Positions 24,620 to 33,945 of a stretch of 64,000 nt of DNA are shown in pieces. The notes beneath the pieces were generated by a model. That model was not told where the DNA came from and searched no databases. It saw only the letters and a list, made by a program, of their open reading frames with translations. The DNA comes from Neorhizobium sp. NCHU2750. GTDB taxonomy: Bacteria > Pseudomonadota > Alphaproteobacteria > Rhizobiales > Rhizobiaceae. Each line of letters opens with the position of its first letter. The stretch's first letter is position 1. Location of the stretch: NCBI RefSeq assembly GCF_003597675.1, contig NZ_CP030828.1, forward strand, positions 124,001 to 188,000, in the 5' to 3' direction. Position numbers and translations under genes: made by a program.

Positions 24620-25830
24620 GCGCGATATCGATCGACGAGTGTTACGAGGCGTTCGGCGGCTGCGATCGCGGCGGCATGATCCTGCGAGAAGTTCAAGCGA
24701 ACGCTGCTGTCGCAATAGGGGCTGAACTCTGTGCCCGGCGTGACAATGACGCCAGCCTGCAGTCGCAGGATGCGGACAAAATCCTTACCGCTGACCACAA
24801 GCTTCGGCATTTGTGGGAAGATGTAGCTGCCCGCTTCCGTGGTGCGGACAGTTACACCGTTGCAGGACCGGAAGACCTTGAGCAAGTCGTCGCGAATGGC
24901 TTCATGCTCGCGAACGCGCTGATCCATCCATCCTGCCGGCTCGTTGAACCATGTCCGGAAGACTGCCTGGCTATACCCGCCGGCTCGCAGCGAGACGATT
25001 GCCTGCAACTTCTCCATGCGTGTGATGATCGTCTTCGAACCGAAAGCAACGCCAAGGCGATAGCCACTGAGCGACTCGGTCTTTGACGGGCCCATGATAG
25101 TGATGACATTCTCGGCATCGATTGCTTCGGCGCGCAGATGTGCATAGTCGACGCCGGAATAGAGAAGCCGCGAATAAAGCTGATCAACGATGACGGTTGC
25201 ACCGTATCGGCTGGCCAGCGCTGCGATCGCGCTAATTTCCTCGCGCGAGTATACGACGCCTGCCGGGTTGTTCGGATTGGAGAAGAGGAAAACTTTCGCG
25301 CCGGATTTGAATGCGTCTTCCAACTGGCCTCGATCGAGGCCGGCTCGGCCCTCGACATTCAGGTAATCCATCTCGACAGGCATCATTTGCCCTTCGCAGA
25401 ATTCCACCAGCTTGCGGTTCGCGAAGTAGTCCGGTTGTACAATCGCCACTTTGTCACCATGGGCGACTGTCGACGCTACGGCGAGGAACAGTGCGCCCTG
25501 CGTGCCGGGGGTCAATATCATTCCGTCGGCAGCATCGACTGGTGCGCCAGTGAACTTTGCAATGCTCGGCGCGAGTTGTTCACGGATCGAGATGTCACCC
25601 CGATATTCGGTGTAAGCCTGCTTGCCTCCAGCTTCCACACCGGCGGTGAAGATTTCGAACGAGCCCGGTGTCGGAGTGAATGCATCGACGTCCCCGTGGG
25701 AAAAATCGACCTGTCGCCCGGCGATCTTTTCGCCACGCAATAAAGCCTCGATACCGTCAACGTGCTGGCGAACCTCCTGGCCCGGCGCAGCATCGGTGCC
25801 CATACGTTCGAATTTGGCTTGAATAGTCAT
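24616..25830 (-). CDS. PLP-dependent aminotransferase (class I/II)
   Basis: A 404-residue fold-type I aminotransferase. The PLP Lys is K250 in MGPSKTESLSGYRLG, with the SNPNNPAG block at 184-191 and the cofactor Asp216 and Tyr219 in VIVDQLYSRL. The N-terminal substrate-binding part has GDVDAFTPTPGSFEIF. It forms a two-gene operon with the RidA-like gene and diverges from a LysR gene. The amino donor cannot be read from sequence; the coupling with RidA suggests that an enamine or imine intermediate arises. Confidence 0.88.
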   Translation of the reverse strand: MTIQAKFERMGTDAAPGQEVRQHVDGIEALLRGEKIAGRQVDFSHGDVDAFTPTPGSFEIFTAGVEAGGKQAYTEYRGDISIREQLAPSIAKFTGAPVDAADGMILTPGTQGALFLAVASTVAHGDKVAIVQPDYFANRKLVEFCEGQMMPVEMDYLNVEGRAGLDRGQLEDAFKSGAKVFLFSNPNNPAGVVYSREEISAIAALASRYGATVIVDQLYSRLLYSGVDYAHLRAEAIDAENVITIMGPSKTESLSGYRLGVAFGSKTIITRMEKLQAIVSLRAGGYSQAVFRTWFNEPAGWMDQRVREHEAIRDDLLKVFRSCNGVTVRTTEAGSYIFPQMPKLVVSGKDFVRILRLQAGVIVTPGTEFSPYCDSSVRLNFSQDHAAAIAAAERLVTLVDRYRA

Positions 25831-25932
25831 GAAAACTCCTTTGCGCGGCGTTCGGGCCGCGGGACCATAATCTACGGTAGTCGGGTTTTAATGCAAAAAA
25901 ATACGCTTGCTAGTTTCTTCAAAAGATAGAAA

Positions 25933-26805
25933 ATGTTTCTTATGGATACGAAATTCCTGGAGAGCTTTCTTATTGTTGCCGAATGCGGATCCGTTGCTGA
26001 AGCGGCGCGACGCTTGAATATGACATCGGCAGCGGTTGCCCAGCGCATCAAGGCGCTGGAGATCGAGCTTGGGCAGGAGTTGGTGTCGCGGGTAGGGCGC
26101 ACGGTTCGTCCGACCGCGGCAGGATTGGCAGTACAGCGCCACGGACCCGCGCTCGTGCGCGCCGCCCGCGATCTGCAAGCGATCGCGGCGGGGGACATCC
26201 CGAGTGGGCAGCTGCGCCTCGGAGCAACGGCGACTGCGATGACGGGGCTTATCCCTCATATCACAGCCAGCCTCAGTGAACGTTTTCGGCAAATTGACTA
26301 TTTTCTCCAGCCCGGCTCGTCCGTGAACCTCTATCATGCAGTCTTGGCCGGTGAACTGGATGCGGCTTTGATCATCGAGCCTCAATTTCCGATCCCGAAG
26401 GCGTTCGGGTGGAGTACTATCCGGCAAGAGCCTCTGGTGCTGTTGGCGCCTGCTGATCTTCAAGTTGAAGACGTCTACAAGACACTCGCGGAGCAGCCCT
26501 TCATCCGCTACGACCGCAACCAATGGGGCGGCCAGATTGTGGACCGCTATCTGCGCGGACATTCGCTCACTGTCAGGGAATGGGCAGAGCTTGATGCATT
26601 GGACGCAATAGCTGCGCTGGTTGACCGCGGTCTCGGAGTGGCGCTGGTACCCGACTGGGCTCCCCCGTGGCCGGAAGGACTGCGACTGCAGAAGTTTCAG
26701 ATGGAAGATAGTGAGCCGCGAAATCTAGGTGTGCTCTGGGCCAACTCCGGTCCGCGTATCGCTGCTATTCGAGCATTTGTCGAAGCATGTGAAGATTTTC
26801 CCTGA
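25933..26805 (+). CDS. LysR-family regulator
   Basis: A 290-residue LysR regulator with the N-terminal helix-turn-helix SFLIVAECGSVAEAARRLNM and SAAVAQRIKALEIELGQELV. It diverges across 102 bases from the aminotransferase-RidA pair and is the natural candidate to control it. The first residues (MFLMDTKF) contain two Met; the second would shorten it by three residues. Downstream is the 488-base gap before the PotD-like operon. Confidence 0.88.
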   Translation: MFLMDTKFLESFLIVAECGSVAEAARRLNMTSAAVAQRIKALEIELGQELVSRVGRTVRPTAAGLAVQRHGPALVRAARDLQAIAAGDIPSGQLRLGATATAMTGLIPHITASLSERFRQIDYFLQPGSSVNLYHAVLAGELDAALIIEPQFPIPKAFGWSTIRQEPLVLLAPADLQVEDVYKTLAEQPFIRYDRNQWGGQIVDRYLRGHSLTVREWAELDALDAIAALVDRGLGVALVPDWAPPWPEGLRLQKFQMEDSEPRNLGVLWANSGPRIAAIRAFVEACEDFP

Positions 26806-27293
26806 AATTGAAAGCGTTTCCGCGTGGGGATGAGGCAAATAAGTAATTACTGAAATAATTTAACCGTATGTAAATTAATCATAAAGATGGACCCATTCGG
26901 GATTTCCGACCCTGCATTCGGTCATCTGGGGCTAACTCTACCCAAAGAAAGATTTTGCTAACGAAGGCCATTGACAGCGAGTTCGGTATACGTAAAGTAT
27001 TCTGAAAAGGAGGCGGCGAGATTTAATCTCTCGGTTCAGATCTCGCCCAGATCAGCTACCCGCATCGCGTGAGATGCGACATGCGTTCGAATGAAGGTGC
27101 AGGCCGTCGAATATCTAACGACGCAAATGACACTCGACCGGAGGTGAAAGCTCATCACGTGTGGATGTGCCGCGGAAGATAGTCGGCTTTGCAATGAGAA
27201 AGGTCTTTTAGACGCTCAAGCTGCAGTCGGTGAGTAAGCTCATCGAGTTGCAGGCAGTGAATACATCCACGATCGAGAAAAAAGGGGAACACA
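26806..27293 (+). promoter_or_regulatory. Long non-coding leader with candidate promoter and hairpins
   Basis: No convincing gene in 488 bases. A possible -35 box TTGACA lies at 26971-26976, but the -10 is weak (AAGTAT at 26995-27000). Downstream, GGCGAGAT at 27015-27022 pairs with ATCTCGCC at 27040-27047, while its 5' arm can instead pair locally as GAGAT-TTA-ATCTC (27018-27030); the two structures exclude each other. A further hairpin CGCATC/GATGCG lies at 27061-27078. A transcript from there would have about 290 untranslated bases before the ATG at 27294, enough for attenuation or a riboswitch-like control, or an unannotated small RNA. Confidence 0.4.
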
Positions 27294-28364
27294 ATGACTC
27301 GTCGTCGCATGAATCTGCCCATGATCAATCGTCGTAATTTTCTTGGCAAGGTTGGCATCGCTACTGCTGGCGTGCTGGCGGCACCTTACGTCAGCGCAAG
27401 CTATGCTGCGACGAAGGAACTTGTCCTTGTCACTTGGGGTGGAAATTATCGCCAAGGCATGGAAGATGGCCTCGTAAAGCCATTCATGAAGGAAACCGGC
27501 ATCAACGTTACCATCCTCGACACGCCTGACATGGCTAAGGTCAAGGCGCAAGTCATGACCGGAAACGTACAGTGGGATGTTTTTGACGCGCCCGGTTCCA
27601 TGGGGGCCAGCGGTGCGGCGAATGGATATTGGGAAAAGCTGCCTTCGGGCCTGTTTGACGAGTCCGACCTCACGCTCGCGCCCAAGGAAACGCTTGTTCC
27701 CTTCTACACATTCGCCGGAGGCATTGCTTTCGATCCCGCGCGTTTCCCGGATGGCAAGCACCCGAAGACCTTTGTTGATTACTTCAACACCGAGGCCTTC
27801 CCCGGTCGTCGCACGCTCCGATCTCGCGCAATGGAAACGCTCGAATTGGCCCTTCTAGGGGACGGTGTAGCTCCAGCCGATCTTTATCCGCTCGATATCG
27901 ATCGTGCTTTCGCGGTACTCGACAAGATCAAGCCATCTATTGCCAAGTGGGTGGAGGCGACACCGCAGACCGTGACGCTGTTGCAGACCAAGGAAGCGGA
28001 CTTCAGCTACACTTATGCTAACCGAATCCAGGCCAGCAATCGCGACCAAGGCATCAAACTCGGCTTCTCCTTCGATCAAAACCTCAACGGTGTCGAGTAT
28101 CTCGCCGTACTGAAGGGCGCTCCGAACAAGGAAAATGCCTTCAAGTTCCTCTCTTTTGCTATGAAGCCGGAATACCAAGCCTCGTGCATGGAAGCGAAGG
28201 GAGGGGCGCCGATCAGCCGCAAGGCCTACTCGTTGCTCAAGCCTGAATCGCTTGAATGGCTGCCTAAGCTCGAGGCAAAGAACAACGCCTACATCAATGA
28301 CGAGTGGTGGTCGACCAAGCTCGAAGCCACCGAGCGTCGCTTCAAGGAATGGCTGCTCGGTTGA
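27294..28364 (+). CDS. PotD-type ABC transporter binding protein, probable Tat substrate
   Basis: A 356-residue periplasmic binding protein of the spermidine/putrescine-like family. The N-terminus contains INRRNFLGKVGIATAGVLAA, an RR-x-F-L twin-arginine signal, with processing expected after SASYA. The mature part starts LVLVTWGGNYRQGMEDG and shows VKAQVMTGNVQWDVFDAPG, the ligand-cleft strand. GGGGAA precedes the ATG at 27294. It heads the PotDBCA-like operon. Family members bind polyamines, opines, amino alcohols or other cations; the ligand here is unknown. Confidence 0.88.
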   Translation: MTRRRMNLPMINRRNFLGKVGIATAGVLAAPYVSASYAATKELVLVTWGGNYRQGMEDGLVKPFMKETGINVTILDTPDMAKVKAQVMTGNVQWDVFDAPGSMGASGAANGYWEKLPSGLFDESDLTLAPKETLVPFYTFAGGIAFDPARFPDGKHPKTFVDYFNTEAFPGRRTLRSRAMETLELALLGDGVAPADLYPLDIDRAFAVLDKIKPSIAKWVEATPQTVTLLQTKEADFSYTYANRIQASNRDQGIKLGFSFDQNLNGVEYLAVLKGAPNKENAFKFLSFAMKPEYQASCMEAKGGAPISRKAYSLLKPESLEWLPKLEAKNNAYINDEWWSTKLEATERRFKEWLLG

Positions 28365-28390
28365 TCCAGCAACGATCCTGAATCGCTGGA
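28365..28390 (+). other. Intercistronic hairpin after PotD-like gene
   Basis: TCCAG(C) at 28365-28370 pairs with (G)CTGGA at 28385-28390, with an inner CGAT/ATCG helix, in the 47-base gap after the binding-protein stop. There is no T run, so it more likely stabilises the upstream message than terminates it. Confidence 0.4.
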
Positions 28391-28411
28391 CAAAGCCTAA
28401 AGGACATTTCA

Positions 28412-29239
28412 GTGACGGTTATAGCATCCAGAGGTGCTGGGCCATTCATTGCCCCAGCAGCGATACTTTCGCTGCTGGTGGCGTTGGTTCCTGTCATCTT
28501 CATCTTCTACAACAGCACTGCTGGCGGAACGTCTGTCGACGCTTTTGCCAGCATACTTGGCAGCAGCCTGTTTCTGCGTGCGACCAGAACGACCATCGAG
28601 GTCTCTCTCCTTGCAGGTCTGCTCAGCGTCGTTCTTGGCTACATCGTAGCGCTTCATCTGGCACGACAGCCCGCACGTCGACGCGCTGCGCTGATGATCC
28701 TGGTGCTTCTGCCGTTCTGGACAAGTATCCTTGTAAAAAGCTATGCCTTCACGATTATTCTTGGGCGTGACGGTATCATCAATAGTTTCCTGTCGTGGGC
28801 AAGCGGAGCCGATATCGCGCTTCCTTTGATCTTCAACAGGATCGGTGTCATGGTGGGCATGACCAATTATCTGACGCCGCTCGTCGTGTTCCCCGTACTC
28901 GCCAGCCTTTTGGCGATCGATCCGGCGCTCTATCGCGCTGCCGAGATCATGGGCGCAAAACCTTCTCGGATTTTTCTCACCGTCACGCTTCCTTTGAGCG
29001 CTCCTGGTGTGCTGGCCGGTGCACTCAGCGCAGCCGTCATGTCGCTCGGCTTCTTCATCGTGCCTGCGCTGCTGGGCGGAAAACAGGATCTGATGCTGGC
29101 CAATCTCGTTGATTTCTACACTCGCGAGGTTCTCGACTGGAACGTGGCATCGGCGGTCGGCGTGATCCTCTTTGTCTTGGTTGCGATATTCGCCGTACCG
29201 GCAATGCTCTTGCGCGGCAAACAGCAGGGAGTACGCTGA
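28412..29239 (+). CDS. PotB-type ABC transporter permease
   Basis: A 275-residue inner membrane permease. It starts with GTG at 28412 behind AAAGGA. Hydrophobic segments include FIAPAAILSLLVALVPVIFI, LLAGLLSVVLGYIVALHLAR and TNYLTPLVVFPVLASLLA; the coupling loop is PALYRAAEIMGAKPSRIFLT. Its TGA stop shares a base with the ATG of the next permease (TGATG), so the two are co-translated. Confidence 0.9.
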   Translation: MTVIASRGAGPFIAPAAILSLLVALVPVIFIFYNSTAGGTSVDAFASILGSSLFLRATRTTIEVSLLAGLLSVVLGYIVALHLARQPARRRAALMILVLLPFWTSILVKSYAFTIILGRDGIINSFLSWASGADIALPLIFNRIGVMVGMTNYLTPLVVFPVLASLLAIDPALYRAAEIMGAKPSRIFLTVTLPLSAPGVLAGALSAAVMSLGFFIVPALLGGKQDLMLANLVDFYTREVLDWNVASAVGVILFVLVAIFAVPAMLLRGKQQGVR

Positions 29240-30051
29240 TGGCTGGTCATATCAAGGATGAACGCAAGACCGCTTATCGATGGCTTGGGACGGTTTTGGC
29301 GGTGCTGGTCTACATTTTCCTGCTCGCGCCGAGCATTATCGTCATCCCCGTGTCGTTCGGCTCGCAATATGAACTCAGCTTTCCGCCGAAGCACTATTCA
29401 CTTGATCTTTATCGCATCTTCTTTTCAAGCGAAGCCTGGATGCAGCCTTTGCTGCTCAGCCTGCGCGTAGCCTTTGCAACGACGATCATCTCTTCGATCA
29501 TTGCCGTACCCGCGGCCTATGCAATCGTCCGATTCGAGTTTCTCGGTAAGAAATTGCTGATCGGATTGATCATGAGCCCGCTGGTCATTCCTTCGGTGGT
29601 CTTTGCTCTTGGCGTCTATCTGTACTTCTCCTACCTCAGGCTGACGGGCACAACGGTAGGTCTTATCATTGCCCATACGATGTTCGTACTTCCCTATACG
29701 CTGGTCATCATCAGCGCCGGGATACAGAAGCTGGACGCCAATTTGGAATTCGGCGCGATGCTTATGGGAGCGGGGAGGTTCCGCATGATGATGACCGTTG
29801 TCCTCCCGCAACTTTATCCGTCGATCGGGGCAGGGGCGCTGTTCGCATTCCTCATCTCTTTCGACGAAGTCGTGATTTCCTGGTTCCTTGCCGGACCGAA
29901 CACGACGACGTTGTCCGTCAAGATGTTCAGCGCCATCCAGTGGGAAATCTCGCCGGTCATCGCTGCCGTATCTACCATTCTCACGGCGCTCTCGCTCGTC
30001 GTCTGCATGATCAATGTTTTGCTGCAGAAGAAGACTGAGACACCAGCCTGA
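29239..30051 (+). CDS. PotC-type ABC transporter permease
   Basis: A 270-residue inner-membrane permease of the PotC family, with YIFLLAPSIIVIPVSFGSQY near the N-terminus and the coupling loop ANLEFGAMLMGAGRFRMMMT followed by VVLPQ. It overlaps the PotB-like stop by one base and precedes the ATPase gene by 71 bases. Length and helix pattern are normal. Confidence 0.9.
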   Translation: MAGHIKDERKTAYRWLGTVLAVLVYIFLLAPSIIVIPVSFGSQYELSFPPKHYSLDLYRIFFSSEAWMQPLLLSLRVAFATTIISSIIAVPAAYAIVRFEFLGKKLLIGLIMSPLVIPSVVFALGVYLYFSYLRLTGTTVGLIIAHTMFVLPYTLVIISAGIQKLDANLEFGAMLMGAGRFRMMMTVVLPQLYPSIGAGALFAFLISFDEVVISWFLAGPNTTTLSVKMFSAIQWEISPVIAAVSTILTALSLVVCMINVLLQKKTETPA

Positions 30052-30122
30052 CGCGATTGGCCGCGTGACCCAAAGGAATTGCGCCCAAGCCTTCAAGCTT
30101 ATCGTGCGCCAAGGAAGACACT

Positions 30123-31214
30123 ATGGCTACTAACGAACAGAATATGATTGAGTTGCAGGAAGTCTCTAAGGAGTTTGGAACATTCCTTGCTCTTCGGCCG
30201 ACCACGCTTGAGGTCAAGAAAGGAGAGTTTCTTACGCTTCTCGGTCCGTCCGGATCAGGAAAAAGCACGCTACTCAACATGATTTCCGGAGCTTTCGCCG
30301 CTACATCCGGCAAGATACTGCTCAACGGAGTGGATATTACCGATGCGCCGCCACGCAAGCGTGGTATCGGCATGGTGTTCCAGAACTACGCACTAATGCC
30401 GCACATGACGGCTTTCGAAAATGTTGCTTACCCCCTGAAGGTACGTGGTGCCGCCAAAGCCGAGATACAGGACAAGGTGACAGACGCATTGAAACGCGTG
30501 GGCCTTGCCGGTTTTGAGCATCGTAAGCCGAAGCAATTGTCCGGCGGTCAGCAGCAGCGTGTCGGCATTGCCCGCTGTATTGTCTACTCGCCCTCCATCA
30601 TCATGATGGATGAGCCTTTGGGAGCTCTCGACAAGAACCTGCGCGAACAAATGCAGGATGAGATTAAGACGCTACATCGGGAAATCGGTACTACGTTCAT
30701 CTACGTGACGCATGACCAGGAAGAAGCCCTGAACATGTCGGATCGCATCTGCCTTATGAACAATGGCGGGATTGTCCAGCTTGGTACGCCGGACGATCTT
30801 TATTTCCGCCCGGTCAACAAGTTTGCGGCTCAGTTCATCGGAGAGTCCAATCTCTTTTCAGGGACCGTTGAGGCAGGTGGTCGTCTGCGTCTTCAGACCG
30901 GCTACACGCTCGCCTTGCCGTCGGAAGCCAAGGTTGCCGTCGGCCAGTCCTGTCAGGTCATGTTGCGTCCGGAGCGTGTGAGAACGGTAGCCGCGGCAGG
31001 TGGTATTTCAAGCGCCGCGGAAACAGCATCCGGCCGTGTCGCTGGTGTATCTTTCATCGGAAGCATGACGACTCTTGCCGTCGAGTTGTCGGATGGAACT
31101 ATCCTCAAGTTGAAGCTGACATCCTTGCCGCTTCAGAGCCGCTACAAGGTCGGTGACGCCATCGACCTGCAGTGGGAAGCCAAGGACATCGTCGTTCTGC
31201 AGGACGAAAAATAA
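30123..31214 (+). CDS. PotA-type ABC transporter ATPase
   Basis: A 363-residue ATPase with Walker [11 protein letters not shown]-loop MVFQNYALMPHMTAFENVAY, signature LSGGQQQR, Walker B IIMMDEPLGALDKN and H-loop YVTHDQEEA, then a C-terminal regulatory TOBE domain of about 110 residues (RVAGVSFIGSMTTLAVELSD). The TOBE domain and order of genes make this the PotA partner of the preceding permeases. The transporter genes are followed directly by a DapA-like lyase, suggesting that the imported compound is a catabolic substrate. Confidence 0.93.
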   Translation: MATNEQNMIELQEVSKEFGTFLALRPTTLEVKKGEFLTLLGPSGSGKSTLLNMISGAFAATSGKILLNGVDITDAPPRKRGIGMVFQNYALMPHMTAFENVAYPLKVRGAAKAEIQDKVTDALKRVGLAGFEHRKPKQLSGGQQQRVGIARCIVYSPSIIMMDEPLGALDKNLREQMQDEIKTLHREIGTTFIYVTHDQEEALNMSDRICLMNNGGIVQLGTPDDLYFRPVNKFAAQFIGESNLFSGTVEAGGRLRLQTGYTLALPSEAKVAVGQSCQVMLRPERVRTVAAAGGISSAAETASGRVAGVSFIGSMTTLAVELSDGTILKLKLTSLPLQSRYKVGDAIDLQWEAKDIVVLQDEK

Positions 31215-31283
31215 ACACGCCCAGGCGCAGCCCAGGCAGGGATTTTGCTCTCGCCACGAGAGCCAGACTTTTGGAGACAGATT

Positions 31284-32180
31284 ATGGATATCAAGAATCT
31301 TTCCGGTATCGTCACGGCGACACCGACTCCCATCAAGGATGGGAATGTAGACGTAGCTTCAGTTGCCGAGCTTGCGCGCTATTTGGTCGCCAACGGCGCG
31401 GCCGCGGTGGCGCCGATCGGCGGCACGGGGGAGTATATTTCTCTCAGTGGCAAACAGAAACTCGACATGGCCCGCGCGACCGTTGAAGCTGTCAACGGTG
31501 CAATCCCGGTGGTTGCCGGTCTGTTGGCTCCAGGTCTTGGCGAAGCAATCGATGCCGGCAAGAAAATCCTGGAAACCGGCGTAGATGGTCTGCTGGTAAC
31601 CACGCCATTTTACGTTCGTCCGACGCAGCAAGGGATCATCGATTATTTCAAGGCACTGTCCGACACGCTTGATGCCGACCTGATGCTTTACGAGTTCCCC
31701 TATCGCACAGGTGTGTCGCTGACTGCCGAAACCGTGCAGGCCCTGGGCGAGACGACGCGCATCTGCTCGATGAAGGCCTGCAATGCGGACGCAGCCCTCC
31801 AGATGCGGGTAATCGAGGCGGCAGGCGATCTGATCACGATCCTCTCTGGTGACGAGGATGCTTACCCTCTGCACCTTGCTGCCGGTGCGAAGGGGGGATT
31901 CTTTGCCTCATCGTGCATCATTCCCAAGGTATGGAACAAGATCACCGAATTCGGCAAGGCGAACCAGACGGCAGATGCGCTGGCTTTGCATGCCAAGATT
32001 AGACCGTTCCTCAAGCTTCTTTACTCGGAACACAATCCGGTGCCGCTGAAGGCCGCGCTGCGCATTCTCGGCCGTCCCTGCGGCGAACCATTCCTGCCGC
32101 TGCTGAGTGCGAGTGCAGAGACTGAAGCGCAACTGCAGAAGATGCTGCCGGAAATGCTCGCTCTCGAGGCTTCCATTTAA
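31284..32180 (+). CDS. DapA/NanA-family Schiff-base lyase (copy 1)
   Basis: A 298-residue class I aldolase of the dihydrodipicolinate synthase superfamily. The glycine-rich phosphate-like loop reads APIGGTGEYISLSG; the catalytic Tyr is in LMLYEFPYRTG and the Schiff-base Lys in ICSMKACN. Such enzymes join or cleave a 2-oxo acid (pyruvate) and an aldehyde or remove water/ammonia. The genomic setting, between transporter and oxidases, argues for catabolism and not lysine synthesis. ATG 31284 follows GGAG; an earlier in-frame Met lacks such a site. A second, distinct family member lies at 34792. Confidence 0.88.
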   Translation: MDIKNLSGIVTATPTPIKDGNVDVASVAELARYLVANGAAAVAPIGGTGEYISLSGKQKLDMARATVEAVNGAIPVVAGLLAPGLGEAIDAGKKILETGVDGLLVTTPFYVRPTQQGIIDYFKALSDTLDADLMLYEFPYRTGVSLTAETVQALGETTRICSMKACNADAALQMRVIEAAGDLITILSGDEDAYPLHLAAGAKGGFFASSCIIPKVWNKITEFGKANQTADALALHAKIRPFLKLLYSEHNPVPLKAALRILGRPCGEPFLPLLSASAETEAQLQKMLPEMLALEASI

Positions 32181-32189
32181 GCGGTCGTC

Positions 32190-32207
32190 TGGCGGCTTCG
32201 GCCGCCA
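32190..32207 (+). other. UUCG tetraloop hairpin after DapA-like gene
   Basis: TGGCGGC, loop TTCG, GCCGCCA forms a perfect seven-base-pair hairpin ten bases after the stop of the lyase gene. No T run follows. It may protect the upstream transcript from 3' decay or be a weak terminator. Confidence 0.5.
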
Positions 32208-32274
32208 CACTTCTCCACCGTCAGCAATGTTTTAAGAATGCGTGCCCGGCAAGTCTGCCGAATGGAAGTGAAAG

Positions 32275-33696
32275 ATGGACATCGAAAAGCAGGTCGTCGC
32301 CGAGATCGAAGCACTGCTCGGCCCCAAGAATATCAGGACAGGGAATGACGCCGAAGGGTTCCTGGAAGACTTCTGGGGCCGTGCGCGTGGTAGCGCATTG
32401 TGTGTGGCTCTCCCCGGGAACACCCAGGAAGTCTCGGATGTCCTAGCGATCTGCTTCAAGCACAACATCTCGGTATTTCCCCAGGGGGGCAACACGAGTA
32501 CGTGCCTTGGCGCTGTCCCAGACGCCTCGGGACGCTCGATCGTACTCTCTCTGTCCCGCATGAACCGCATCTTGTCGATTGATCCGCTCGATGCTTCGAT
32601 TACAGCCGAAGCAGGTTGCATTCTTGCTGATATTCAGGAGGCCGCTGCCAAGGTCGACAAATTCTTTCCCCTCAGCCTTGGTGCTGAAGGCAGCTGTCAG
32701 ATTGGCGGCAATGTTTCCACCAATGCAGGTGGCACTAGCGTTCTGCGTTATGGCAATACACGGGACCTGGTGCTTGGCATGGAGGTTGTGCTGCCCGATG
32801 GGCGCATCTGGAACGGCATGCGAACGCTTCGCAAGAACAATACAGGCTATGACCTGAAGCATCTTTTCATTGGTGCAGAAGGTTCGCTCGGCATTATTAC
32901 GAAAGTGTCTCTGAAGATTTTCCCGAGCCTTGGGCACCTGACGTCGGCCCTCATCTCGTTTGATGATATCGCCAATTTGACGGCCTTTACCGAGCCGCTA
33001 CGCCGCGCCTTTGATACGTCCATAATTGCGATGGAACTCATCTCCGGCAGCGAAGTGCGGATTGTCAAGACAATGATGCCGGACCTCAGCGTGCCTTACG
33101 ATCAGAGCATCAGCTGGTTTCTCCTCGTTGATATCACTTCTGATGGGGAGACCGACATTGCCGAGCGCTTGCAGGACGTCCTGGGTGAGGCGATGGAAAG
33201 TGGCCAGATTGTCGATGTACTGGTGTCCGCGAATGAGACTCAGCGTGCTTCGATCTGGAAGCTTCGGCACTCCGTGACAGAATCCCATAAGAAATATGGC
33301 ATGGGCATGTCGCATGACGTAGCGGTGCCGATCGGCGATATTCCACGGTTCATTGAGATTGCGAAATCCAAGGTTGACGAAAGTTTTCCTCAAGCCGAAA
33401 TCGCAATTGTCGGCCACGTCGGTGATGGCAACCTGCATTACAACGTGATGTTCGAGAAGTCCCGCTGGGATGCGATTGCCGATCAACCTCAGATGCGCAA
33501 GGATGTCTACAAGGCCATCTACGACATCGCAGCAGACATGAATGGAACCTTCAGCGCCGAGCATGGGATCGGAGCGCTGCACGTCGCTGAAATGAAAACC
33601 TACAAGTCCGAAATTGAGCTGGAAATGATGAAGGGGATCAAAGCGTATTTCGATCCGCTCAACATTATGAATCCGGGTCGTATACTGCCAGAATAA
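32275..33696 (+). CDS. FAD-dependent D-2-hydroxyacid dehydrogenase (GlcD/D2HGDH-like)
   Basis: A 473-residue flavoenzyme. The FAD-binding PCMH domain occupies the first 220 residues (FPQGGNTSTCLGAVPDASGR; GGNVSTNAGGTSVLRYGNTR), and the C-terminal FAD-oxidase domain has VGHVGDGNLHYNV and the end EHGIGALHVAEMK ... FDPLNIMNPGRIL. Relatives oxidise glycolate, D-lactate or D-2-hydroxyglutarate and pass electrons to a quinone or, for D-2-hydroxyglutarate dehydrogenases, to ETF. An ETF module lies 10 kb downstream on the same strand. Exact substrate unknown. Confidence 0.87.
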   Translation: MDIEKQVVAEIEALLGPKNIRTGNDAEGFLEDFWGRARGSALCVALPGNTQEVSDVLAICFKHNISVFPQGGNTSTCLGAVPDASGRSIVLSLSRMNRILSIDPLDASITAEAGCILADIQEAAAKVDKFFPLSLGAEGSCQIGGNVSTNAGGTSVLRYGNTRDLVLGMEVVLPDGRIWNGMRTLRKNNTGYDLKHLFIGAEGSLGIITKVSLKIFPSLGHLTSALISFDDIANLTAFTEPLRRAFDTSIIAMELISGSEVRIVKTMMPDLSVPYDQSISWFLLVDITSDGETDIAERLQDVLGEAMESGQIVDVLVSANETQRASIWKLRHSVTESHKKYGMGMSHDVAVPIGDIPRFIEIAKSKVDESFPQAEIAIVGHVGDGNLHYNVMFEKSRWDAIADQPQMRKDVYKAIYDIAADMNGTFSAEHGIGALHVAEMKTYKSEIELEMMKGIKAYFDPLNIMNPGRILPE

Positions 33697-33784
33697 CGTG
33701 TCTATCTCTGAATAGACCTCTGGATGACCTGGCCTAATCCGGCCGTCAATCATCCGGCTAACCGACAGAACTGATTTTCAATCT

Positions 33785-33804
33785 CTTCGCCTGCTCAGGC
33801 GAAG
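33785..33804 (+). other. Perfect hairpin after FAD dehydrogenase gene
   Basis: CTTCGCCT at 33785-33792 and AGGCGAAG at 33797-33804 form an eight-base-pair stem with loop GCTC; a second GC-rich stem using GGCCGGT ... GCCGGC follows to about 33835. No T run. The cluster separates the upstream genes from the next promoter. Confidence 0.45.
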
Positions 33805-33896
33805 CAGGTTCCGGCCGGTCTTCGACCTGCCGGCAATGCCCTTCTGCGCGAACCAAGGAGACATCCACGGCCCAGCGCAAGCAGTTAAATGCCAGT

Positions 33897-33928
33897 ATTT
33901 TCAGAATCCATAATGGACACTGAAAGAC
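33897..33928. promoter_or_regulatory. Operator-like repeat, copy A
   Basis: A 32-base element running from ATTTTCAGAAT through ATGGACACTGAAAGAC. It matches the element at 37305-37336 at 25 of 32 positions and has the same TTTTCAG ... CTGAAA inverted arrangement. It sits 18 bases before the start chosen for the binding-protein gene, where it would overlap the promoter or early leader. Confidence 0.6.
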
Positions 33929-33945
33929 GAAAAAAGGGGAATGCC

